The notes under the pieces are model-generated. The model was not told the DNA's origin. It did not search any database and saw nothing but the letters and a program-made list of their open reading frames with translations. Position numbers and translations under genes: made by a program. A stretch of 64,000 bases of DNA, taken from Antedon mediterranea (Eukaryota > Echinodermata > Crinoidea > Comatulida > Antedonidae). Positions 13,001-24,200 of the stretch are shown one piece after another. How positions within the stretch are numbered: the stretch's first letter is position 1; every line of letters begins with the position of its first letter. The stretch spans positions 5,242,312-5,306,311 of the forward strand of contig NC_092675.1 of assembly GCF_964355755.1 (NCBI RefSeq), given 5' to 3'.

Positions 13001-14632
13001 AAATAAAAGCAATGTTATTTTACTCCGTAGCATTGTTAATATTATACTGATACGGGGCTCACAACTTAAAGTTCAATAAACTTACCGTGACATCCTTCCA
13101 CCCATATATTATACACTGTATACGTATCTTTGTTTAAATGCATTTAAATGTGTGGAAAATAAACGAAACGAAACATTTAAGGAATTGTTTCCAAAAAAGA
13201 ATTAAACTCACCACAATTTGCATCTAACCTTGCTATTAATGTGATTACAATGGGAAGCTTGTTGAACATTATGACCTGAAAAAGGAGCAAATCAAATCAA
13301 TGCTTACATGTCAAAACAGGTGTTCTGGGCTTGTACAGTATCTCATTAAACAAAGCCAGCTGTAAGTTTTATCAAGAACAAGCAAATAAAGAATGTTATT
13401 AGAGTTAGTCATTCTATGACATGCTTAAGTTGATTTGAATCATATCTAAGTTACATCCACCGTATTTCATCAGTTGACTATATATCTATGTTGTTAACTT
13501 TGATTTAACTCTAATGTATCCGATTTATACCCATCAGGGAATTATCAAATTTTAATTTTCGCAAAGAAGCACAGTTAATGTGACAACAAAGCATGTTTAA
13601 TTAAAGCTACAATGCCAGGATAATTATTCCTGCTCTACAATTTAAAAATATAGTTGGGAAATGAAATAAATAAATAAATAAGTGCATTTGTTCACTGCAC
13701 AAAAGAATTTAAATCTTTTGCTGCTGTTTGTTCAGGTCTATTAATACAGTAAGTAAGTACAAAGTATTGAGTACAGTATACAGTTAAAGTAACTTTTAAA
13801 AATACACTATACCAGACATTTTGGGCCGGCCAGCCCAAGGATTTGAATTACTACTTACCTGGTGATTTTGGTATGTACTTATGATTGTTGTATTTTTGCC
13901 TAGACCTAGCTTGCTTGCTTGTCCACTAGCCAAACCAAATGTAGACAAGAAGCTTGGTCGCAGTGCCAGTTCTGGTGTACTTTCATATGCAACTAAAAGG
14001 AGAAAAAAGGTACTTGGTATAGTGAATGAGCAGTTCGGGAGTTGCATTTGGTAGCAAAAGGGTGAATTCTGATTGTCATTAACATCAAAATAAAGTTTAT
14101 ACCTTTAAGAACTGGAACACCATCTCCATCTGAAACAACTATGGCATCAAGGCCATCCACTCTATAAAATTTAAAGAATATTTCAATAGAATGTAAATAC
14201 TTAAATAATCAGTATCATGAGTAAAGGATAAGAGTTGTTGCTACATAGAAAATAATGAGAACAAAATATGCCCTTTCGAAGTTTTACTTACGTCTCCATG
14301 AGCATATGAAAATATTTTTTAATTTCCTGTAATACAATCGAAATTAATAAATTATAAATGCTAATTTAATTATACTGTATGCACAATGTATATAAAAATA
14401 TACTATAATGAGTAGGCATGTATATTGCAATAATGTTGTTCTCACACCATTATGTTTATAAAGAATGACTGATGATATTTTCTTTCATCAATACTAATAG
14501 GCCCTAGTAATAGGCCTATCTATTTACATTATAAACGTCAATATTAATTAAATTATTATTATTATTAATGATGTAATTTGTATTGTAACAAATATTTTTT
14601 TAGATAAATAAAGTATGACTTACTTGAGACAT
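10096..14632 (-). CDS. lamtor3: LAMTOR3 / MP1, Ragulator complex subunit
   Basis: LAMTOR3 is a roadblock-fold subunit of the Ragulator complex, which anchors Rag GTPases (mTORC1 pathway) and MEK1-ERK scaffolding to late endosomes and lysosomes. Coding exons in transcript order are 14632-14624, 14326-14292, 14161-14103, 13992-13859, 13275-13212 and 10178-10096. All have AG/GT borders and matching phases. The product is 127 aa; the human protein is 124. Diagnostic stretches are 'VDGLDAIVVSDGDGVPVLK', 'ALRPSFLSTFGLASGQASKL' and 'NKLPIVITLIARLDANCG'. The first coding exon holds only three codons (M-S-Q). The long last intron (10179-13211) is filled with repeats. The gene is divergent from the RUFY gene. 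The identification is firm; the exact start could move if an upstream exon exists. Confidence 0.95.
10233..10262. repeat. Foldback MITE family 1, single arm
   Basis: 'AAGCTCTGCCTACACTATC' matches the outer arm of the family found complete at 37030-37192. Only one arm is visible. It lies in the last lamtor3 intron. Confidence 0.55.
10384..10933 (+). mobile_element. Helitron-like non-autonomous element, 3' end at CTAG
   Basis: The left part holds 'CCTCCGCCAAGGAGGTATTA' and the right part 'GGCGGAGGTATGCACTC'. The right end has a small hairpin (CACTC-TTG-GAGTG) nine bases before CTAG at 10930-10933, followed by T. A hairpin just before a CTRR end is the Helitron 3' signature. The open frames inside it run on both strands and have no family features. 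The left boundary is uncertain. The element is intronic to lamtor3. Confidence 0.5.
11391..11560 (+). repeat. Dispersed repeat D, second copy
   Basis: This is a partner of 6190-6335, sharing 'CAACCGGCTCAGCTACAGT' and 'TTAGGTTGACCCTGGT' and ending in an 'AATGAAATGAATGAA' tail. It lies in the last lamtor3 intron. Confidence 0.6.
11951..12136. mobile_element. Pogo/Tc1-mariner-type foldback MITE with TA target site
   Basis: The element is 186 bp with near-perfect inverted termini: CAGTCAACTCTCCCAATACC at the left and its complement ending ...GAGAGTTGACTG at the right. TA flanks both sides (11949-11950 and 12137-12138), as for IS630/Tc1/mariner elements. The CAGT start and 'CGGACACC' motif resemble pogo/Tigger termini. 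Related left-end fragments lie at 27538-27615 and possibly 13804-13830. It has no ORF. Confidence 0.8.
12531..12732. mobile_element. Foldback MITE family 3 (AGCTTACCTGGATAAACC termini)
   Basis: The left arm AGCTTACCTGGATAAACC continues to 'CAATAGCCCTTTCTCCT'. The right arm is its complement, ending GGTTTATCCAGGTAAGCT. The arms are about 37 bp and the whole element 202 bp. There is no coding sequence, and no clear target-site duplication was found. It is intronic to lamtor3. Confidence 0.75.
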
Positions 14633-15123
14633 CATTCAACTTTGTTTGAATGTGTATATATAAACGATCACAATAACAAAGGCAAACGTTGAATCACACT
14701 AGGCCTAGTGGTAGATAGATTTCCAAACCAACCGAGGCCAGGGCCTGTCCCAACCCAACCAGAAGGCAAAAGTAAAGGCGAGTTAGGCCTAGCCTAGGCC
14801 TAGCTAGTAGGATTGGATTTATAAATAGGCCTAGCCTAGCTAGTAAGTTGATACCAATGTATGGCTCTTCAACGTGATATAGGCTAACTACTTTAATGTT
14901 AATTGTTTAATACAAATAAATTTTAGACACAAAGGATGAGTACTGAATGAAGAAATAACGTCTCGTGAATTTACGAAGGTACGTGTTTACGAATCTCGTG
15001 ACAAATAAAAAATATAGGCTCTATCCAATCGTCAGAAAGTTAAAAGAACTGCCCATTTACGTAACACCCAATGTAACGACTAGATTTACCAACGTTGGTG
15101 GTGCTTTAACAACAACAACAAAA
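14633..15123. promoter_or_regulatory. Divergent lamtor3 / rufy promoter region
   Basis: This is the 491-bp gap between the divergent start codons of lamtor3 (minus) and the RUFY long first exon (plus). It must hold both start regions, or at least their 5'UTRs, unless upstream exons are missed. It is rich in 'TAGGCCTAG' words around 14700-14840. No TATA element is obvious. The promoter call is inference from gene arrangement. Confidence 0.45.
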
Positions 15124-15286
15124 ATGGCGTCAAGCATGAATGAAATGAATTTGAAGCAAAAAACTCTCATGAGACTAGCTTCTGGTGATGATAACCCAAG
15201 TAATGAAAATGACGAGGGTCTGGCATGGCCACAGGCTACTATTGCGAAAAAAGTAGAACCACAGAAGCTTGTATCAAAGAGAAGAG
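15124..15286 (+). CDS. rufy: RUFY alternative first coding exon 1a
   Basis: ATG at 15124 opens 54 codons ([15 protein letters not shown]..., acidic and low-complexity). They end at 'AAGAGAAGAG|GTAAGA' in phase 1. The next exon at 22175 begins with AT, which completes a GAT codon, so the join is in frame. No domain is recognised in these 54 residues. The open frame runs further upstream without an ATG. The exon lies just downstream of the divergent lamtor3 start, which supports a promoter there. An alternative is that it is the first exon of an unrelated short gene. Confidence 0.6.
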
Positions 15287-18200
15287 GTAAGATGAAAACG
15301 GACCGTTAGTTAGGCCTCCCGCAATCACTGGTGAATGGACTGCACACGCCCAACCCGGCCACCCGATCAATAAAACTTACCAGGCCTAGGGAAATCCGTC
15401 ATGTTAGTTTAGCCTAGAGAGAGAGGGAGAAAAAAAACCCTAAAAACATCAATTAATGAAATGAATAATTAACCATTCAATTATTTTAAATAAAATATTA
15501 TTGTTTTTACTTTAATTTTAATTAAATTAAATGATTAAATGTAAGTTAGCCTACTACTAGCTAGGCTAGGCCTAGCTATCATTTTCGGTAGGACTTGCTA
15601 CATACAGGTAGGCCTGCATACTGCAGAGCCCCTAATAAACAATGTATAATTATTTTGTTTAGGTTGCAATAAAGTAATTTTTTATTCAATTTTGGAGCAC
15701 CATATTTGTTCAAATTTGCCATTATTATTGACATTTTAACACCAGCAGTGTCTCTTAATTAATTTTTAACAATAAGACACAAGAGGATAAATGCTAGTAT
15801 TAGGTGTTGCTAGATGTTCGAAAATACAATTATTTGTGTTTGTCGTCATTATATTTCAATATGCTGTATACTTTTACACTTTTTGTCATTTTTTAGTCCA
15901 TGTATCTTTTTAATCGGATTTGCTGACAACCGACATTTCTTTTTTTTTATGAAGACAAATAAAGTTTCTTGTATTGTTTTCTTAAAACTTAAGAATTCAT
16001 TTTATGTTCCAATGAGAGAAGTAGGATGTTAAGATTTGGTTTGAACCAGGGTTTGAATATTCAATCGATTAAAAAAAAGTACAGTAAATAAGTACAGTAA
16101 AGTAGTATAGTAATATAGTATAGGTTGGAAAAATTTGGATTAGATTGTATAAAATAACCTCTGAAAATAGGCACCTTGTAGAGTTTAGACAGGAGACAAA
16201 GAAAACATGTACCAAACATATTTTTTTTATTATTACTCAGACCTCTCAACTAGGAAAAATTAAATAGCGGTTTTATGAAATTATATAAAGCGCTATAATA
16301 ATCACATTAAACCATAGTGAGTTCTACTGTATGGAAAATCTTTATTTTAAGTTACAATATTGGTATGTCAGGTGGAATGACCTATTATTCAAAGCAAAAA
16401 TTCATTATAAACATCCAGCTATCCAAGCTGCCTTTGTTTTTTAAAAAATGAAAACTAAGAAATAATTTTTTTTATACCAGTTCACACTTTAACAAGTTTT
16501 TTTTTTGTTGGCCTAATTGTATTTTTTCTATTCTCCTATCAATACCTAGAGTGGTAGAAAAATTATGAATTGAATACATTTGGAGATTTTTTTGTTTATT
16601 CAAAATATCTGTAAAAATTGCATTTTAGCAGGAGGGCTGGAGATGACTCACAAATAAGCCTGTATGTTTTTTTAAAGGTAACCATGGAATAGCAATATCT
16701 TAAACAAAATACTGTATCAATCTGGAGCTTCCTGCTAGAGTAGAAACAAATTGAGCCTATTTCAGAGATGATTGCTTGATACGAAAAAAAATATTTTTCT
16801 ATTGTTCTGCTAGCTTGTTAATATCCTGGATTCAGTTGGACCAAATTGTAAATCTCTTTTTTTCTGTAAAAGTGAATAACTATCAGTATTAAATGACCTA
16901 TTTAAAGTTTTATTTATTCATATTCATTTTTCATGTTTTGGAGAACAGTTTATTCTGTGATTAATTTTTTTTATTTGAAAATTAATCATTTACTGTACAC
17001 TATGAGCAAAAATCTTTTTTTTTAAATAAAATTTACCAAGAAATGATTTAGAGGGCAAAATAGTCTTATTATCATTCTTTCCTATTTTCTACATAATTTT
17101 AGTTTACTATAAATTTAGATTATTTTCCTATACAATTTGTATTCCCAATTTGGCAATGAAGCGTTTAATGTGTTATCAAATCTATAGAAGATACAGTACC
17201 GTAGTCTCTGACGTATACAAATTAATCAGATCCCAATGAGCTTGCATGTCATCTTAAAAGCCACACTCTCACTGGCTGTGTACGAGATACATGTTTTAAG
17301 CTGTTATGAACAGATATTTATATGCAAATTATTGGATAAATTATAGCAGTCTCTAGTGTCGGTTTATTTAAACGTTGGCATCATTTATTCCTCGTGGTCG
17401 TCAATAAGTTCTCCGAGTATAATCATCTATTGACATATTGCTCATTGCATATTTACAATACTGGCATGGTACAGTATCAAGACAAAAAAAACTGGTGATC
17501 TTTACCTGCGAGGAGGCTAACACAGCAACAATTTAATTACAAGGTTTCCCAACAGCAGTTAGAAGAAGATGACGTATTGAGCCTAAGCATTAACAAGATA
17601 GATAAGGGAGTGTTTTATGCTGCATCTGTAAAAATCATTTTTACAATGGCAAATGATACAATTTATCTGTGTAATTTCCGTGTGTCTGTGGATGGGGAAT
17701 GGTTATGCCTTAGGGAGCTTTCCGACGTATCTGTTGCCCAGCAGAATTCTAGTACAGAGGAAGGGGCTGAATCAGACCAGGAAACAGATGGTAGGTTTAA
17801 ATACAATAATATAATTGTTAACAATATGATGTCATTTTCAAGGGGTGTGTATATTGTACTTTACTTTTAAAATGGTCAAAGGTCAACATTAAAATTCCCA
17901 TGATATGATTATAAAAAAATCAAAATGGTGATGCACATTTTAATATCTTTGCATTTAAATTTTGTTAATTTTTCTTGCAGTTACTAAATGCATCTAGACC
18001 TAAATTGATGCAAAACATTGATTAGAAAATATGTCAAAATATCAATTAAAAAATATATATATAAAATGGTGCACCACCAATAAAACTCTCATACGGTCTT
18101 TCATGATGACACAGATAAAATCACATTTATCAATATTAATAAATAAATTACATAGTATGTTAATTTACTTTAATTCATAGAGTAAACAATATTCATAATT

Positions 18201-21200
18201 CGGACTTGATAACATGCTAATGTTGTTAATGGTTTTACACAATCATGTACAGTATGGCCGACATTCATGTTGAAGTAATTAATGCTGTGAAACATACACT
18301 TAACTGCAAATGTCGTAGAAATGGTCACATGACAGATGAGGTTTCTCTTAAATTTCTTTCATTTTGAATACTTCAATGCAGAGTATTAATTTTTTTTATT
18401 GTATTGCTTTACCATTGATAGAAACTAATAAATGTTGAATTATTATTTAATAAGACAACAAAAACTTATAGTATCATTCAGAACTTTTAGATACTTAAAA
18501 AAATCATAATGTTCTTGACTTTTTCAATATTGCAACAGCGATATTCACCTATTAATATTATGTTAATTATCTATTTAATTTTAATAATACAGTAGTAATA
18601 CATAGATTGGTACTTTAGGTGCCTGTCCAGACCTACTAGAGAGTTATGCTTTCGTATTGTGTGCGGCATACAAATCTATATGTCTGAACCAGGGGGAAAA
18701 GTGGATGCCACCTGTGATGACACTGACTTTCGTTCGTTACGACAGCTCAAGGTACAAGTTTGCGATGCTTACGATTTTGACCTTCTACCAATCAAATTTA
18801 CCCATTGCATGCCGGATGTTCTCCCCAAATCTGCGAATATGAACACTTGCTATTACGATATAAATAACGTGACCTCTCCTGCTTACAAAAGTATAAAAAA
18901 CTCCACATAAACTCCATAAATCTGAACATACTCTTAGCAGGGAATTACACTCTTCCCTACTCTACTCATAGTAACTACTGTAACATACTAATGAACAAAA
19001 TTAGATAATGTCTATGTAAACATTCTACTTCATTGAATCTTCGCATTGCATGGTGATAAATTACATTACTATTGCAGACTCACGGCATACTGTAATGCTT
19101 CCATCTACTCAAGTCAAGTACATTTTAAATTATTAACTTGAATTGCATTAAACCTGATTATTATAGCACTACACGCATGTTAAATCATAAGTATCTTGGG
19201 AAAAATAAACTACTTTTAATAAAATGTTATCCCGTGCCATCATTGAACTCTGAAATAACCAAAAGAGGAAGTCATTGCAATGGTGATCAACCATCAATTA
19301 GTGTATTTCTTCCTATTGTTCCTTCTTGATCCATGGTTACTGTAAGCATAATAATTTGTGACATGTAAATTGTACATGGTTTTTTTCTTATTTCCAGAAA
19401 GTACAAATAGCAAGTCAATGAGTATGATTGATTTTTTTTTATATTGTTCAATGTTAAATACAATAATATTTCAATTAATATCATACAACCTATCAAAATG
19501 CTTATACTGAATAATAATAATAATAATAATAATAACGCTGTGGACTAAGATTGTTACACCTTTTCATTCTTCTCCCCTTAATTCGCATTCTAGTATATTA
19601 GAGTCCAATATAGTAATTAGTGTGTATATGTTATAGGGGTTTTATGCCATATACAGTACTGTAATATTATCATATGCATAATAATACAGCTCCCTGCTAT
19701 GATATTAGTTCAGTATAGTGATGATTGAATTTAGAAAGATACTGTAAATTATTAGATAGTGATTTGTATGTGTATCTGGGGTTCAAACCATTTCCATCTA
19801 TAAAGATGATATAAAATGATAGGGGATTTTTAATACAGTTTATGTACCAGATTACCCATGCACTTGTTATAATTCTGCATCCTACAGTGTTTTATAGGAT
19901 GTTGCACTATGTACAATGTGTTCAATGATAAGTGTTTTCACAATGATGACAAATATTGTTTCAATTTAATTCACAGGCAGGTAGGCTACATCTAATTAAA
20001 AGACTTGTTGAAGTCTCCCACATCAGACAGATGATTGTGCATTCTGGTTTAACCTACCTTGTTCATTGTTTTAAAAATGTATTACATACAAAATATTTTC
20101 TTCTCCAAAGAAGGTCATCAATAACAATTGCTTATATTTACATATTGTTGGAATGCATTTTTAGACTTCAATTCGGTTGCCCAGCAAATAAAAGGGGAAG
20201 GAGGATGTGTTTTTCCATGTCCCTCTTTCTCTAAATATAATATAACTTGCCATCTCTGACACGGTCATCAGCATATTGTGTTAATACAGTAGTTACTGTA
20301 GTAGTAGCAGCAGGTAATTCTTCTTCAACCAAGATACAGTACATAGTAATTAATGTTTCAAAGGAGAAGATAGCTGCAGATACATGATCAAATATATATC
20401 CTTTCGTAATATTTAATTAACACCATCCTAACCATAAATTGTCAGCGCGTCACAACAGTACTTTTTGCATCGCATACAGGAACGGAAACAAGGGTTAATT
20501 AATAATCTGTTGAAAATAAATATCAAATTGTGGTTTGTACAGTAATATCCCTGGATCTTCCCTCGTATAAAATATCATTGTATTACCTTTTTATTAAATG
20601 AAAATAAAATATAGATTTTTTAGTGGATGGATAGGAATAAATCTTTCAGAGATTTGTCCAATTAGCCTGAGTTCAAAATATAAAAATGTAAGGCCTAAAC
20701 CCAAAAAAACTGTTTGAAATCCAGAATCTCAAAATGGTGCATACATTTAAATAAGCAATTTTTAAAATTAAGATTTACTGCTGCTACCGTACATCATGTG
20801 TGGAATTAGTACATTAGTTTTGAGAGGCCATGGTAATGTTTCCTACAAACCCCTTTATGCATTATTCATTGATGATCTTGTATTTCATTTTATATTACAC
20901 ATATAATTAATTTCATTACTGAACCATGTTGCAGTCGGAATCAATTTCCTATCACTTTCTTATACTTAATATCCTGGAAAAATAAATACTCAGTCTAAGA
21001 CAAAAAAAATGATGTTACTCTAAATCACCCGTAGATATGATATCACATTTCACATTTCCTGTTTTGTGTATTTAAATCACCGATAAAGGGCTAGTATTGC
21101 CCGAAAGCTTCCCTTATTTTTCTGGCTGTTTTACTTTATTGTTTTGATTTACCTTTTTGCTTATTTTTTTTTGTATCTCCATTGAGATCCAGCCACTGAT

Positions 21201-24200
21201 ACCCAAAACATTGTCATTTGGTATCGCCATTGAGATCCAGCCACTGATACCCAAAACATTGTCATTTGTATCTCCATTGAGATCCAGCCACTGATACCCA
21301 CAGCATTGTCATTTTGTATCGCCATTGAGATCCAGCCACTGATACCCACAGCATTGTCATTTTGTATCGCCATTGAGATCCAGCCACTGATACCCAAAAC
21401 ATTGTCATTTTTTCAGTAATCTGCCTTTGGATAAATATATTTTTTGTTAAATATTTTATATTTTCTGTATTGTGCTTTCATTTAAAGCCATGTTTAATTT
21501 ACAATCAAAGGTAAAGTTAATTTACAAAATAGTATATATGTACCCGTATTGTAGTTAATATTCATGTGTCAACCTCGGTTAATGCAAGTAATGGCAAGCT
21601 TGACATGTATGTCGCAGTCCTAAAAAACACTATCATGATTTAATTAACCAGTTTGCCAAAGTGCATAGAGAAAACTGTCATACGTACGGCAAGAACATGT
21701 GGGATTAAACCAAAGATGAATTCTGTATCTGTACATTTAATTTGTGAAGTGTAATTCCAATACAAACCTGTACAGGGGTCAGGTCAAACTTCCTTAGAAA
21801 GTCAATGAGTTTTTTTTTTCAAAGTCTATTTCTGTAATAAGTAAATAAATAAGAACTGGTTTGATAAATAAACCTTATCTGTCTTGATTTAAGCAAAATA
21901 TTAATAAATGTCCAGATTTTTTGACTACATTATATATTATGCTAATGAACACAGTTTGTTATACAAATAATTAACTAATCAAATTGCAAGTATAAACTCA
22001 GGTGTGTATGTTCAAAAAGTGGGATTGTTTTTTGATTGTATTGTTTGTTTTTGAGAATGCTTTTTTAACTTCTGACTTCTTTCATTTGCTTTGATCTCCC
22101 ATTTAGATAACATACATTTCTGTAGCCTGACTCACTAAATATATTTTTTGACCTTAAATAATTTTCATTCGTAGATGACAGTGTCCTTAAAAACCCAGTG
22201 CTTGTAGAACGAGCTAACCTGCTCAACATTGCTAAGCTGTGCATCAAGGCACTTATAGAGTCAGCGCTAGAAGAAGGACGAATCTTGGATGATGAACATA
22301 TACCACTTCAGCAATTCTTTGTGGTTATGGAGCACATTTTGGCACATGGACTGAAAGGTAATGTTTACTGCAGGATTTACTAACTATACTGTAGCTACAG
22401 AAGAAGCATACTGTACAAGGTTTGATTGAACCTAGTAGAGGTTGAACAATTTTTTTGGCTGGTTACAACAGTACTACATCCTTATTTTAGTAGTATGATT
22501 ACAGTACAGTTTCAATGTCATTTCCTTCCCTACCAATACCAATGGTATTTATGCTCCATTTACTAAAAAATAAATGTTTTTTCCAATTAATGTGGATGTC
22601 TGTCCACCTGTCTGCTTGTTAAATATATTGTGGTAAATATTAAATGTGTTATATCCTGCTTGGACCACACATTATGGAATCTTGTCAATGCTGTTGGTGA
22701 ATTGGCAGTGTATGTGTGGTCAGAAATCATTAGGCTTAAACTGATGATATTTAATTACATGTGTCTGACAAGGTATAGCAATAAAAAGCAGTGCACTGTA
22801 GAAAATACTGTTACAAATGAGGGGGTAAGAGGTTAATTTAGTTGAGAGCTAGAGGTGGGAACTGATTAAGTATCAGTTGAATTCTCTTTAAAAATTCCAC
22901 ACAAGTTTGTAAACCATAGTTTGTAAACTATCTCTCAACACTCGAAATCCTGAAAAAATGACCTAGTTCATGAAATCCTCCAACCATCACCCAAGCCTAC
23001 TTTCAAAAGCAAATAATACTAATGTCATTGTGATCGCAAATGGGTATGTTATATTTTAAAATGTAGTAATTTTATACATTGAGCTATACTTTAAATTACA
23101 ACAATGCACCAGACCAACTCTGTATACTTTCATTAAATACTTTTTAGGAAAAAAGTTTGTTCTAGAAAAGAAGAAGGAGTTTTGGAGCGCATTAGAAGCA
23201 GTTGAAAAGATAATGCCAGAAGCTAAGGATATTACAGATAGTGTCAGAAATCTACCAGGATTAAAGTAAGTATGAATAGAATCGTGAATATTCATCTGTC
23301 CTGGTAATATAAGTTATTCAGTTTAAACTTTATTTTGTATTAAATTTAAGTATGAATATTATTGCATACTGGAAAAAAGATAAAGGAGGTAGAACGTACT
23401 GTATGATACCAATCAGAATTAAAATTTTGTTTTCTTTTTTGTATTTCCTATAATATTATGTTTTGTGTCATTATTTGAATAAATATTTAATAAATTAAAA
23501 TATTTTTCTTTTTAAATAAAAGCAAAGAGCAATCAATTTAAGTACCATTGATTAATCTTGCTGTTTCCTGTGTCTTGTTCATTGATTTTTTTAGGACAAA
23601 TATCGGTCGTAGTCGAGCATGGTTGAGACTAGCACTCATGCAGAAGAAACTATCCGATTATTTCCGAGCACTGATTGAACGGAAGGACATACTCGGGTAA
23701 ATAATCACTGACTGTTAAACACAATTTTAATCATGTTTCTATTCAGTTTATCACAATTTCTTAAATAAAACAAAACAACAGTTTTTTTTAACATTTACAG
23801 ATAATTGTAAACATTAATCAGAATTAAAAATAAAAAACAGGATATCACTGATGTGTTTTTCTGTCGCGATTTCACGCAATTCACTCTTCACACTCAAAAC
23901 CGGTTACAACTTTTAACAAGTTGTTATTATTTGAAAAATAGGTTAAACGATAACAGTTGCATGAAAGTATCAAAAATGTTTTAAAGAGTATTGAGATTGA
24001 AGTTGTGTTGTTGTTTATCTTCGTCAACCATCAAGTAGTGGCAATCATTAATAAATCTTTTCATATTAAACGCTTTTAATTTACCTGCAATATGTTCAGG
24101 TCACAACCTGTAAATGCCATATTGCATTTTGATTTGTTCATTGATTTAATTGCCTCAAACCATTAGAAATATTAACTTCAAAATGACCGACATAATATTA

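Noticed and set aside
18657-18910. Overlapping open frames of 61 and 83 codons
   Set aside because: They lie wholly inside the 316-bp Harbinger-type MITE and match no family.
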